Shown here: piece by piece, positions 37,543 to 46,575 of the stretch
Layout: each line of letters starts with the position of its first letter
Numbering within the stretch: position 1 is the stretch's first letter
NCBI RefSeq assembly: GCF_008016455.1
Contig: NZ_SAXU01000001.1
Span: forward strand, 2,004,423 to 2,068,422
From: Brachyspira aalborgi
GTDB lineage: Bacteria > Spirochaetota > Brachyspiria > Brachyspirales > Brachyspiraceae
Direction of reading: 5' to 3'
Length of the DNA: 64,000 bases
Position numbers and translations under genes: made by a program
The notes under the pieces: generated by a model
Seen by the model: only the letters and a program-made list of their open reading frames with translations
What the model was told of the DNA's origin: nothing
The model's database searches: none

Positions 37543-39876
37543 ATGCCTAAAAAAAGCGATAAAGAAAAAGAAAATATTACAGTCGATAAACCCAAAAAAG
37601 TTATCATTAAATCCAAAGCCAGTAGTTCAAGCAAGGCTACAAAAAATACCGAAGATACTCAAGCTACTGCGGTAAAAAAGAAAGTTAAAAAAGTCGTAAA
37701 GAAAAAAATAATAATCAAAACTGAAAAAACCGATAAAGCCGAAGATACTAAAAAATCTGAAAATAATAAAACTGAAATCAATAAAAAAAATAAAGAAGGT
37801 TTTAAAGAAAATTTTAGAGAAAGAGTTAAAGAAAAAAATTACTCTCATAATAGAGAGCATAAAGAAAATAAACAAAAATCATCTTTCGGAGAAGACAATA
37901 AACATTTTGGCAAACATTCAAATAAAGAATCCGCTCAAGCTCCGACTTCTACTGAAGATAATTCATATCAAAAAGGCGGCGGAAGAAGAGATTCTAAAAA
38001 AAGAGATTACGATAAAAAGAATTTTATAAAAGACGCTAAAGCCGAAGCCGCATTAAGACAAGAAAATAAAATATTTAATAAATTGCAAGCTAAAAAAAGA
38101 CAGCAGGAACAGAGACTTGCAAGCGTTGAAAAAGAAATTAATATAATGGAAACTATTACCGTTGGCGATTTGGCAAAGAAAATGAATTTAAGAGCTTCCG
38201 ATATTATATCAAAATTAATGGCTATGGGAACAATGGCAAGAGTAAACGATATAATAGATTCCGACACAGCAACGATTATAGCGGACGATTTTGGTTGTAA
38301 AGTTAATGTAATATCATTGCAAGAAGAAGCGACTATTGAAGTAAAAGAAGACAGAGAAGAAGATTTAAAACCTCGTCCTCCTGTAGTTACGATAATGGGA
38401 CATGTTGACCATGGAAAGACTTCGCTTTTGGACGCTATAAGGCAAAGCAATATAACGGCTAAAGAGAGCGGAGGAATTACTCAAAATATAGGCGCTTATA
38501 AAGTAAAAATACCGAGCGGAGAGATTGCTTTTATAGACACACCGGGACATGCGGCTTTTACTATGATGAGAGCGAGAGGAGCGAAAAGCACCGATATAGT
38601 AATATTGGTTGTGGCATCCGATGACGGAGTTATGCCTCAAACTTTAGAAGCTTTAAATCATGCAAAAGAAGCGAATGTTCCTATTATAGTAGCGGTTAAT
38701 AAAATGGATTTGCCAAACGCTAGTATGGATAAAGTTAAAGCCGCGTTATCGGAGTATGGATTAACACCCGAAGAATGGGGAGGCGATACTCAATATATAG
38801 GCGTAAGCGCGCTGCAGAAAACGGGAATTAAAGAATTATTGGAAGCGATTATTTTGCAGGCTGAAATGCTTGAATTAAAAGCGAATCCTAACAGAGAAGC
38901 GATTGGAATAGTTTTGGAAGCGTCATTAGAGCAAGGACGCGGACCTGTCGGAACTGTTTTAGTGCAAAATGGAACTTTGAAAATTGGAGATTATTTTGTT
39001 TGCGGACTTTCGGTTGGAAAAGTTAGAGCGATGGTTAATGATTTGGGCAAAAGAGTAAACGAAGCTTTGCCTTCCACTCCAGTAGAAGTTTTGGGATTTG
39101 AAAAAACTCCTGAAGCGGGAGAATCTTTTAATGTTATGCTTGACGAAAAAGAAGCTAAAGCGATAGCCGATAAGAGAGTGCAATTAAAACAACAGGAAGC
39201 TTTGAAGGCAAATGTTAAAGTCACTTTAGAAAATCTATACGAAAAAATCGCTTCAGAATCTATGAAAGAGTTTAAAGTAATAATTAAAGCGGATGTTCAA
39301 GGAAGCGCGGAAGCTTTAAAAGACGCTTTAAATAAAATACAGAGCGATAAAATTCGTTTTGTTTCAATATATAGCGCATCGGGAGCGGTTTCAGAAAGCG
39401 ATGTTAATTTAGCTCATGCTTCAAACGCTATAATAATAGCTTATAGAGTTCGTCCTTCGGCAAAAGCTAAAGAATTATCGGAAAAACTCTCAATACCGAT
39501 TGAAAGATACGATATTATTTACGAAGCTATAGAATCGATTCAAAACGCTATGAAAGGCTCTCTTGAAAGAATTAAAAAAGAAGTAGATATTGGAGTCGTT
39601 GAAGTGAGAGATGTATTCCATATTCCTAAAGTCGGAACTATAGCGGGTTGTTATGTCACTTCAGGCAAAATAGAAAGAAATTCGGGCGTTAGAGTTGTGC
39701 GTGACGATGTTTTAATATATACAAGCAAAATATCAAGTTTAAGAAGAATCAAAGACGATGTTAAAGAAGTAGCTTCGGGATACGAATGCGGCGCTTCAAT
39801 AGAAAATTTCAACGATATTAAAAAAGGCGATGTTTTAGAAATATTCAAAATCGAAGAAATAGCTCAAGAATTATAA
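37543..39876 (+). CDS. infB: Translation initiation factor IF-2
   Basis: A 777-residue GTPase that brings initiator tRNA to the 30S subunit. A Lys-rich low-complexity region (about 1-200) precedes the IF2_N domain. The G domain has GHVDHGKT (286-293), DTPGH (332-336) and NKMD (386-389). Domain II and the C-terminal IF2 domains follow to the end. Normally infB sits with nusA and rbfA; neither is adjacent here. AAGGA precedes the ATG. Confidence 0.97.
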   Translation: MPKKSDKEKENITVDKPKKVIIKSKASSSSKATKNTEDTQATAVKKKVKKVVKKKIIIKTEKTDKAEDTKKSENNKTEINKKNKEGFKENFRERVKEKNYSHNREHKENKQKSSFGEDNKHFGKHSNKESAQAPTSTEDNSYQKGGGRRDSKKRDYDKKNFIKDAKAEAALRQENKIFNKLQAKKRQQEQRLASVEKEINIMETITVGDLAKKMNLRASDIISKLMAMGTMARVNDIIDSDTATIIADDFGCKVNVISLQEEATIEVKEDREEDLKPRPPVVTIMGHVDHGKTSLLDAIRQSNITAKESGGITQNIGAYKVKIPSGEIAFIDTPGHAAFTMMRARGAKSTDIVILVVASDDGVMPQTLEALNHAKEANVPIIVAVNKMDLPNASMDKVKAALSEYGLTPEEWGGDTQYIGVSALQKTGIKELLEAIILQAEMLELKANPNREAIGIVLEASLEQGRGPVGTVLVQNGTLKIGDYFVCGLSVGKVRAMVNDLGKRVNEALPSTPVEVLGFEKTPEAGESFNVMLDEKEAKAIADKRVQLKQQEALKANVKVTLENLYEKIASESMKEFKVIIKADVQGSAEALKDALNKIQSDKIRFVSIYSASGAVSESDVNLAHASNAIIIAYRVRPSAKAKELSEKLSIPIERYDIIYEAIESIQNAMKGSLERIKKEVDIGVVEVRDVFHIPKVGTIAGCYVTSGKIERNSGVRVVRDDVLIYTSKISSLRRIKDDVKEVASGYECGASIENFNDIKKGDVLEIFKIEEIAQEL

Positions 39877-39886
39877 TCGAATTTTA

Positions 39887-40726
39887 TCAATATTTATTAT
39901 GAGACGACAAATAATTAAAAGTTTGTTTTATCGGCAATATAAGTTTCGAGTGAGTTTTATTATTTTCATCGTAAATTTTTAAATGTTCATGCGGATTTAA
40001 TCCGTTATTATAAAGTCTCAAATCGCATAAAGCCAAACCGAATCCCGCGCTTTCAGAATTATCCAACTGTTCCATAAAAAAGTTTTCAGTCATTCCTTTA
40101 TTATAATATTCTTTAAAAGTTAATCTTTTTGAATCTATTCTAGTTTTATTTATCATTATTAAAGGCGAATCGTTTATAATACTAAATTCGATATTATTTT
40201 TTTTAATTTCTATAATCAATTTTATTATAAATTTATTTTTATCGTTTTCTCTAAAAGATAATAATTCTTTATATCTTTCGTCTTCTAAAATATTTATATT
40301 ATTATTTTCGTCCATGTCTTTAATTAAACTTTTTTCTAATTTCATTAATTTTTTTAATTTTTCTTTATTTTTTTCTTCTTTGAATAAATCGGAGTATTGA
40401 GCCATTATTTCATTGTCATTAAAATATTCTTCTTTGTCTATTTTTTGATTATAAGAAGGATAAAGATTTTTTAAACATTTTATAGTAATTATATGCAAAT
40501 ATCTTGCCTTTATTCCGTTTGAAATAAGTTCCATTAATATATATGCAATGTCGTCATTATATTTTTCTATATTGTATTTTTTTAATATTTGGCTTATTAA
40601 AAATATTATTTTTTTTCTCGTAATAAAATTAAGCCAAATAATATTGAATTCAATAGCTTCTTTGCCAATTTTTGAAACGACTTTTTTTATATCGTCAAAA
40701 TTACTTTGAGAATTTACTTCAAGCAT
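39887..40726 (-). CDS. Orphan GHKL-type ATPase domain protein
   Basis: A 279-residue soluble protein resembling the ATPase half of histidine kinases without a dimerisation or sensor domain. An N-box-like ELISNGIKA sits at 66-74 (E66, N70), a D-box-like NDSPLI at 185-190 and a G-box-like SAGFGLAL at 226-233. Between them is a charged insertion (about 95-165). It could be an anti-sigma-type or two-component accessory kinase. No receiver or sigma gene adjoins it. It lies upstream of infB's end in convergent orientation and downstream of lpxB on the same strand. Confidence 0.55.
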   Translation of the reverse strand: MLEVNSQSNFDDIKKVVSKIGKEAIEFNIIWLNFITRKKIIFLISQILKKYNIEKYNDDIAYILMELISNGIKARYLHIITIKCLKNLYPSYNQKIDKEEYFNDNEIMAQYSDLFKEEKNKEKLKKLMKLEKSLIKDMDENNNINILEDERYKELLSFRENDKNKFIIKLIIEIKKNNIEFSIINDSPLIMINKTRIDSKRLTFKEYYNKGMTENFFMEQLDNSESAGFGLALCDLRLYNNGLNPHEHLKIYDENNKTHSKLILPIKQTFNYLSSHNKY

Positions 40727-40766
40727 ATTTAAAACTCTCTTTTATCTATTTTAAAAAATAAAGAAT

Positions 40767-41897
40767 TTACGAATTTATAATTTCTTTAGCCGCTCTTTCC
40801 AAAACATTTTTTTCGCCAAGCATATCTCTAACTCTAATTAAATTATCGCTTACTTTTTTGTAATATTCTTTATCGGTTAAATATTTTATTATATGGCTTG
40901 TTATCGCGTTTGGATTGCAATCGCTTTGTAATAATTCGGGAGCCGCTTCTTCGTTTAGCATAACATTTGGCATGCCGATATATTTTATATTTGTAAGTAT
41001 TTTTCCAAGAAAAAAAGTTATATAAGAAATTCTATAGCATATAACCATAGGTTTTCCATAGCATGCGGATATTAAGCTTGCAGTTCCGCTCGACATTATT
41101 AAAGCGTCAGAATATTTATATACAAAATCCTTGCTCTCTCCTTCTAAAAAAGTATAGGATATATTTTTTAATAAGTCTTTATGATTTGCAATTATTTTTT
41201 CTATCATTTTTTTGTATTCGGGATATGCAATCGGTATTACAAATCTAATATTTGAAGAAAGCATATCGTTAAGCATTTTCATTGATTTTATAAATACGGG
41301 AGATAATTTTTTTATTTCTTGATATCTGCTTCCGAATAATATTCCAACCGTCCATTCTTTTTCTTCCAAATTTAATTTTGGAATATCTAAATTATAATTC
41401 AAATCGGCAAAAGGATGCCCGCTATAAACGACATTGCAACCATATTTTTTATATACTTCGTAATCGAATTTAAAAGGCGTTATTATTTTTCTAGCCGAAA
41501 TTAATCTTTTAGCGTTCCATTCGCCCCAAATTCCAACATGAGGCGGGAAATAATAAATATATTTAATATTATTTTTTTTACAATATTTTGCAAGAAGCAA
41601 ATTAGCGCCTTGATTGTCGACTAAAACCATAATGTCTATTTTATTTTTTTTAAGATACATTTTTAATATTTTAAATGCGTCCAATTTCTTAAAAGCAAAT
41701 TTTGGATTTATGCTTTCAAATATTCCCATAGTCGATAAAGTGGACATATCGGAGAGAATATTAACCCCAGAGTTTTGCATTTCAACTCCGCCGAAACCGT
41801 CTATTATCGTATTTGGGGATAATTCTTTTATCTTTTTTGCTAAAAGCGCTCCTTGAATGTCGCCCGATACTTCTCCCGTAGCTATAAATATTTTCAT
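40767..41897 (-). CDS. lpxB: Lipid-A-disaccharide synthase
   Basis: A 376-residue GT-B glycosyltransferase that joins UDP-diacylglucosamine and lipid X to form the lipid A disaccharide at the inner membrane. The start IFIATGEVSGDIQGALL is the LpxB hallmark; GFGGVEM and the sugar-nucleotide site around LIMSSGTASL are also seen. Its ATG overlaps the lpxA stop by one base. It closes the fabZ-lpxA-lpxB operon, showing that the organism makes lipid A or lipooligosaccharide, unlike Borrelia and Treponema. Confidence 0.96.
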   Translation of the reverse strand: MKIFIATGEVSGDIQGALLAKKIKELSPNTIIDGFGGVEMQNSGVNILSDMSTLSTMGIFESINPKFAFKKLDAFKILKMYLKKNKIDIMVLVDNQGANLLLAKYCKKNNIKYIYYFPPHVGIWGEWNAKRLISARKIITPFKFDYEVYKKYGCNVVYSGHPFADLNYNLDIPKLNLEEKEWTVGILFGSRYQEIKKLSPVFIKSMKMLNDMLSSNIRFVIPIAYPEYKKMIEKIIANHKDLLKNISYTFLEGESKDFVYKYSDALIMSSGTASLISACYGKPMVICYRISYITFFLGKILTNIKYIGMPNVMLNEEAAPELLQSDCNPNAITSHIIKYLTDKEYYKKVSDNLIRVRDMLGEKNVLERAAKEIINS

Positions 41898-42691
41898 TAT
41901 ACCGTTTTTTTTGGAGTTATTCCTCTTTTAGATTTTGATATAAACTCCACAATATTTTTAGCTATCTTATTTAAAGAATTATCGTTTAAATATCTATCCA
42001 AAAATTCCTGTTTAGTTTTATTCCAGTTATACCACATATTGTAAGATTCTTCAGCCTGCGATATTTCAATCGAAGTAAATCCCGCTCTTCTCATTCCTAC
42101 AAGATTTAATTTATATACTATAGCCTCGCCCGCATGCGAAGTTAAAGCGTATGGAAGAATATCTCTGCCGACTCCCGCCATTCCGCTTATCATTGCATAT
42201 TCTCCTATAGCGCAAAATTGATGAATAACGCAATTGCCCGAAATAAAAGCGCCTTTTTCCACTCTTACATGTCCCGCCACTAAAGAACCATTGCATATAA
42301 TCACATTATCGTTTATCTCGCAATCATGAGCGACATGTCCCGTTGCCATTATATAACAATTATTTTTTATAATAGTTTTTCCGTTATCTTTGCTAGCTCT
42401 ATGCAAGTTTGCAAATTCTCTTATTTCGTTATTATCTCCGATTTCAAGAAATGTTATTTTTTTTCTATCAAAACTTATATCTTGAGGCAAATCTCCTAAA
42501 ACCGCATGAGGATGAATTATATTATTTTTTCCTATAGTCGTATATTCTTTAATAACGGTATGCGCTCCGATTATAGTATTTTCTCCAATATTAACCTCTC
42601 CTTCAATAACAGCGTAAGGACCTATTTTTACTCCTTCGGATATTTTAGCGCTTTTAGATATTATCGCCGTTTCATGAATTTCCTTTTCCAT
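41897..42691 (-). CDS. lpxA: UDP-N-acetylglucosamine acyltransferase
   Basis: LpxA attaches the first acyl chain to UDP-GlcNAc for lipid A. At 264 residues it has the left-handed beta-helix built from hexapeptide repeats (about 5-185) followed by a helical tail. The catalytic His corresponds to H122 in GHVAHDC, aligned with E. coli H125, and the downstream VIHQFCAIGEYAM block is also typical. It lies 14 bases after fabZ in the same operon. Confidence 0.97.
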   Translation of the reverse strand: MEKEIHETAIISKSAKISEGVKIGPYAVIEGEVNIGENTIIGAHTVIKEYTTIGKNNIIHPHAVLGDLPQDISFDRKKITFLEIGDNNEIREFANLHRASKDNGKTIIKNNCYIMATGHVAHDCEINDNVIICNGSLVAGHVRVEKGAFISGNCVIHQFCAIGEYAMISGMAGVGRDILPYALTSHAGEAIVYKLNLVGMRRAGFTSIEISQAEESYNMWYNWNKTKQEFLDRYLNDNSLNKIAKNIVEFISKSKRGITPKKTV

Positions 42692-42705
42692 TTATTTTCC
42701 TAATT

Positions 42706-43170
42706 TTATTTATTTATTTTCATTGCTTCTTTATCTACCAAAAATAATCCCAAATCCGCAGAGCATGCAAGATTGCCTTCTACTTTAACTTCTCCATGCG
42801 TTTTTAATAAATTATTGCTGAAAGCTTCTACATTTACAAACATATCCATTATATCGCCTGGAATAACGGGATTTTTAAATTTAACATTGTCTATTTTTGC
42901 AAAAAACATAAATTTTTTATCGTATTCTTCTGGCTTCAATATTTTTGTATAACAATAAATGCCCGAAACTTGAGCTAAAGCTTCAACCATAAGAACGCCT
43001 GGCATAATCGGGCTTTCGGGAAAATGTCCCGTAAATTGAGGTTCGTTAAAAGTTACATTTTTTATTGCATGTATTTTTCCTTCTTCTATACTTTCGACTC
43101 TGTCAACAAGTAAAAAAGGATATCTATGAGGCAATAACTCCATTATTTTAATTATATTAATTTTTTCCAT
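42706..43170 (-). CDS. fabZ: (3R)-hydroxyacyl-ACP dehydratase
   Basis: FabZ dehydrates 3-hydroxyacyl-ACP in fatty-acid synthesis and competes with LpxA for the same acyl-ACP pool, which explains the classic linkage of the two genes. The 154-residue hotdog-fold protein has LLPHRYPFLLVDRV and the catalytic H49 in FTGHFPESPIMPG with E63 in MVEALAQ. It is the first gene of the fabZ-lpxA-lpxB operon and is read away from a long regulatory intergenic region. Confidence 0.96.
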   Translation of the reverse strand: MEKINIIKIMELLPHRYPFLLVDRVESIEEGKIHAIKNVTFNEPQFTGHFPESPIMPGVLMVEALAQVSGIYCYTKILKPEEYDKKFMFFAKIDNVKFKNPVIPGDIMDMFVNVEAFSNNLLKTHGEVKVEGNLACSADLGLFLVDKEAMKINK

Positions 43171-43368
43171 ATTAAAATTTCCTTAATTCTTAAACGAAGA
43201 AATTAACTTTATTATATAATATATATATAAATTTACAAGCGGAATATTGATATAATTTTAATTCATTGAACGATTTATTTTTAGAATTTTTTGTTTTAAA
43301 GTGTTGACATATTTTTTAATCTATGTTAAAAATCTCTATAAATTAAAAAAATATTTAAATTAATTATA

Positions 43369-43396
43369 TTGACATTATTTTAAAAGATTGTATAAT
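43369..43396 (+). promoter_or_regulatory. Consensus promoter in the 43.2-43.8 kb intergenic region
   Basis: TTGACA (43369-43374), 16 bases, TATAAT (43391-43396). Further -35-like boxes lie at 43304-43309 (TTGACA) and 43423-43428 (TTGACG), each with weaker -10 partners, making a tandem array on the plus strand. Confidence 0.6.
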
Positions 43397-43499
43397 AATT
43401 AATAAATATTTAAATTTTATTATTGACGAAAAATTTTAAATATTATAAAATATTGTTAAATTAAATTAATCAATATTGAAAAAAAATTAAAATAAACTA

Positions 43500-43527
43500 T
43501 TGACTAATTTTTTAAATGTTGTATAAT
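43500..43527 (+). promoter_or_regulatory. Promoter of the microsatellite ORF
   Basis: TTGACT (43500-43505), 16 bases, TATAAT (43522-43527). The predicted transcript from about 43534 starts with a CCGA-GAAA-TCGG tetraloop hairpin and then GAGGAAAG, a good ribosome site, before ATG 43574. Confidence 0.65.
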
Positions 43528-43573
43528 TTAATTGTAAAAATATTTGCCGAGAAATCGGTGAGGAAAGTTTAAT

Positions 43574-43690
43574 ATGAAAATTACGATAAATAACAATACT
43601 GTAAATTTGTTAAGCAAAGCAAAGCAAAGCAAAGCAAAGCAAAGCAAAGCAAAGCAAAGCAAAGCAAAGCAAAGCAAAGCAAAGCCATAA
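43574..43690 (+). CDS. Putative 38-residue peptide carrying the AAAGC repeat
   Basis: The ATG at 43574 follows GAGGAAAG by 6 bases and lies behind a good promoter. It encodes MKITINNNTVNLLS, then the five-residue unit KAKQS four times, then KAKP and TAA. Other repeat numbers change frame, but the two alternative exits also meet stops quickly, so no long protein is switched on. It may be a leader peptide whose translation state affects the lipoprotein gene at 43839, or simply an accident of the repeat. Too small to classify. Confidence 0.35.
   Translation: MKITINNNTVNLLSKAKQSKAKQSKAKQSKAKQSKAKP
43616..43685. repeat. AAAGC pentanucleotide microsatellite (14 copies)
   Basis: Fourteen perfect AAAGC units at 43616-43685, plus a partial AAGC just before. 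It is the longest microsatellite in the window and lies 154 bases upstream of a lipoprotein gene. Confidence 0.97.
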
Positions 43691-43838
43691 TTATATCTTA
43701 AATAATTATTTTAAATTTCTATTTCAAAAATATTTTTTACATTCAGTTAAAACTTTTTTAACTTCAATCAACTTCGATAGCTTATCAGAGAGAAATCTCT
43801 GTTTAGTTATAAAAAAATTTAATTACAAGGAGTTCAAC

Positions 43839-44369
43839 ATGAACAACACAAAAACAATTTTCAAATCTTTATTAATAATGATAGTAGCGATATCATTGTT
43901 TACAGTTAGCTGCAGTAAGGACGAAGGCGGAACAAAAAACCCAACTAATCCTACGATTGTAAAAGTAAGCGCGCAAAATATTACGGATACACTTAAAGGA
44001 CTTGGACAATTAAAAGATACTGACCAAACACAAACACTTATATTGGATTTTGGAACAATGAGTGAACCTGCAAATGGAAGCGCTAATATAGCCAATGCAA
44101 ATAAAAGTTTTGCTAAAGTTAAAACAGCTTTAACAACCGTATTTGGAACTCCACAAACTATACTTACAGTAACTACGGATTTAGAAAGTAAAAATAAACC
44201 AACTGATAATGCAGCATTAGAAGTAAATATAACCTTTAAAGCAAATAGTGGTTTTGAATTTGATGAAAGTATAACAGGCGCAGGTAAAACAACATATACT
44301 TATAATGCAAGCGATAAATCAGCTAAACTAACATTAAAAATTACTCCCGATCAAAATTGGGTAGATTAA
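43839..44369 (+). CDS. Lipoprotein of unknown function downstream of a microsatellite
   Basis: A 176-residue lipoprotein with lipobox TVSC (C25), AAGGAG upstream of the ATG, then an Asn/Thr/Pro linker and a beta-rich body. The C-terminal 80 residues (VNITFKANSGFEFDES, TYTYNASDKSAKLTLKITPDQNW) look like one immunoglobulin-like or cell-surface beta domain. Codon use is richer in GC and Thr/Ala than neighbours, which may mark high expression. It is followed by a hairpin terminator. Control by the upstream repeat and promoter array is inferred. Confidence 0.7.
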   Translation: MNNTKTIFKSLLIMIVAISLFTVSCSKDEGGTKNPTNPTIVKVSAQNITDTLKGLGQLKDTDQTQTLILDFGTMSEPANGSANIANANKSFAKVKTALTTVFGTPQTILTVTTDLESKNKPTDNAALEVNITFKANSGFEFDESITGAGKTTYTYNASDKSAKLTLKITPDQNWVD

Positions 44370-44395
44370 ATAATTTTAAAATTAATTAAAAAAAC

Positions 44396-44480
44396 AAAAT
44401 AAAGATTTGAAGCCCTATGTTCTTTATGAGCATAGGGATTTTATTTTTTAAATGAAGGTAATAATTTATTTTTATCTGTT
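44396..44480. repeat. Direct repeat 1 flanking the Rpn gene, includes a terminator hairpin
   Basis: About 85 bases similar to 45502-45594. It contains the hairpin CCCTATG (44413-44419) / CATAGGG (44431-44437) followed by ATTTTATTTTTT, which serves as the terminator of the 43839 lipoprotein, and then a shared AT-rich tail. Confidence 0.75.
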
Positions 44481-44497
44481 TAGACGCGTTTTATAAA

Positions 44498-45415
44498 TTA
44501 TAATTTTTCAATTTCTTTTATGGTTAAGCCTGTTATTCGTTTAATAGTTTCTATATCAATATTTTCTTTTTTCATTGATTTTGCAATAGTGTAATTTCGT
44601 TTTTCAATTCCTTCTTTTATTCCTTTAAGTTTTCCTTTCTCAATTCCTTCTTTAATTCCTTCCGCTTTGCCTTCCTCTCGTTCTCTTGATAACATCATTT
44701 TTTGCCCCAATAAAAACGCATCTCGGGCATCATAAGCTCTCATTAATTTATCGTCAGAAGTAAATCTTTTGTATTCTTCAATTACTTTTGTCATAATCGG
44801 GTTTGCCTCCATTAATTCTTTTTCTATAGCTTTTAAATTTTTGCTTGTAAAAAATTTCATCCAAGTTAATAATCTATTCTTTTTAAGTTCGTTTAAAGTC
44901 GATTTTTCAATTATTTCAATAAATCGTTTCGCTTCTATAATATGCATTTGAATAAAATCTAAATCTATATTATGGTTTTTCGTGTCGATTAATTTAAAAC
45001 AGCGATGCGGTTTGCCTTCGTCTCCGAAATCTAAATTAAAATTTAATAAATTTATACTTATTATTCTTGGAAGATTTTTATAATCTTCGCCTTCTCTCAA
45101 TTCGTTTACAATATTTTTTGAAATATAATAAAAAATTCTTTTTACGAAATCCATATTTCCGCAAAGTTGAACTTCGATTATAACGGTTTGATTGTCTTTA
45201 GTTTTTGCTTTAATGTCTATAATTGATTCTTTTAAATCAATATTTTCAGATAAATTATAAGGGTCTATTATTTCTAAATCTTTAACTTCTTCAAAATTGA
45301 AATCACTTAAAGCGGCGTTAACCATATCCTCAAGCATATTTTCATTTCCGTTTTTGCCGAGTAAATATCGGACAAATAAATCATTTAGTTTATCAATTTC
45401 TCTATTTCTTTTCAT
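44498..45415 (-). CDS. Rpn family recombination-promoting nuclease / putative transposase (PD-(D/E)XK)
   Basis: A 305-residue protein with a PD-(D/E)XK nuclease core: D67 in IIDIKAK and E81-V-Q83 in IIEVQL, within an N-terminal domain that starts RYLLGKNGNE. The C-terminus has degenerate EGIKEGIEKG heptad-like repeats, usual in this family and able to vary in number. Rpn proteins from E. coli cut DNA and raise RecA-independent recombination; many copies occur in gut and oral anaerobes. The gene is flanked by direct repeats, so it may be a mobile or duplicated unit. Confidence 0.8.
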   Translation of the reverse strand: MKRNREIDKLNDLFVRYLLGKNGNENMLEDMVNAALSDFNFEEVKDLEIIDPYNLSENIDLKESIIDIKAKTKDNQTVIIEVQLCGNMDFVKRIFYYISKNIVNELREGEDYKNLPRIISINLLNFNLDFGDEGKPHRCFKLIDTKNHNIDLDFIQMHIIEAKRFIEIIEKSTLNELKKNRLLTWMKFFTSKNLKAIEKELMEANPIMTKVIEEYKRFTSDDKLMRAYDARDAFLLGQKMMLSREREEGKAEGIKEGIEKGKLKGIKEGIEKRNYTIAKSMKKENIDIETIKRITGLTIKEIEKL

Positions 45416-45501
45416 AAGAATATTATAACAGAATAATTTTATTTGTCAAAATTTAAATTATAATTAATTTAAATTAAATTTATAAAATTATATATGCTAA
45501 T

Positions 45502-45594
45502 AAAATAAAGATAAAAAAATAACCTCTATGTTCAAAAAGAGCATAGGGGTTTTATTTTATAAATGAAGATAATAATTTATTTTTATATGCTGTT
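45502..45594. repeat. Direct repeat 2 flanking the Rpn gene
   Basis: It matches 44396-44480 in order: AAAATAAAGAT, the hairpin CCTCTATG/CATAGGGG (45533-45540 / 45551ff region), then AAATGAAG.TAATAATTTATTTTTAT. On the minus strand the hairpin is followed by T-rich sequence, so it can also end transcription of the Bax-inhibitor gene. The two copies are about 1.1 kb apart. Confidence 0.7.
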
Positions 45595-45633
45595 ATTTTT
45601 TAAAGTCCGAAATATAAGCAAAGTTAAATAATT

Positions 45634-46368
45634 TTAATCTCTACTTCTAACTTTAGATAACAATCTTAAAATTTCCAAATATAACCATACCAAAGTAACA
45701 AGCAAACCAAAAGCGCTATACCATTCAAAATATTTCGGCATATTCATATTAGCTCCTTGTTCTATAAAATCGAAATCAAGAAGTAAATTAAAAGAAGCTA
45801 TAGCGACTATAACAACGCTTATTACTATTCCGATAGGACTAGAATCGTTTAAAAAAGGAACCGACATTTTAAAAAAACCAAGTATAAAATTTATAAAATA
45901 TACTATCGCAATGCATAGAGTAGCGCCGAATATAACGCTTCTAAATTTATCGTTTACTTTTATTATTCTAAATCTGTATAACAAAAGCATAATAAGTAAA
46001 TCTGCAGAAGTAAAAAATACGGCTTGAACTACTATTCCTTCATAAACCGCATTAAATATAAAAGATACTCCGCCTATTGCAACGCCTTCTAAAATAGCGT
46101 AAAGAATAGAAAAAGTTTTTGACATTTCTTTTTTGAATATCATTATAATAGCAAGCAAAAGCGCTCCGATACTTGAAACCATAACCGCGGGATATAATAA
46201 TTCTATATTTCTTGCCAAAACAAAATAAACGCTAACCAAAGCGGAAAGCATAAGTATTAAAGATAACATTATAGCTTTATTAATAGCTCCGTTTATTGTC
46301 ATTGTATCTTCATTTGAATTTTTAATCGCATAATCAAACGCTTTGTTTGATAAAGCTGGATTTGCCAT
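45634..46368 (-). CDS. Bax inhibitor-1/YccA family membrane protein
   Basis: A 244-residue protein with seven hydrophobic helices and the family start NxAFDYAIKN. The conserved FEWYSAFGLLVTLVWLYLEILRLL end is typical. Bacterial members such as YetJ act as pH-sensitive calcium leak channels, and YccA modulates FtsH. AAGGAG lies 7 bases before the ATG. Monocistronic. Confidence 0.9.
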   Translation of the reverse strand: MANPALSNKAFDYAIKNSNEDTMTINGAINKAIMLSLILMLSALVSVYFVLARNIELLYPAVMVSSIGALLLAIIMIFKKEMSKTFSILYAILEGVAIGGVSFIFNAVYEGIVVQAVFFTSADLLIMLLLYRFRIIKVNDKFRSVIFGATLCIAIVYFINFILGFFKMSVPFLNDSSPIGIVISVVIVAIASFNLLLDFDFIEQGANMNMPKYFEWYSAFGLLVTLVWLYLEILRLLSKVRSRD

Positions 46369-46575
46369 ATTTAATCTCCTTAATTGTTTAATTTTAATTT
46401 TAGATATTATATATTATAAAAAATAAATATCAAATTAATTTAATTATAGATAAAATATAAATCTTTTTATACTTTTTATATTAATAATATAAATTATGAT
46501 ATTGAAAAAAAAGAAAAAACGGTATATAGTAATACTTTATAAAAATATTTATAAAATTATTAATTGGGATTTTTC

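Noticed and set aside
38007-38450. Minus-strand ORF of 147 codons inside infB
   Set aside because: It is antisense to the strongly conserved IF-2 frame and has a serine/isoleucine-rich shadow composition.
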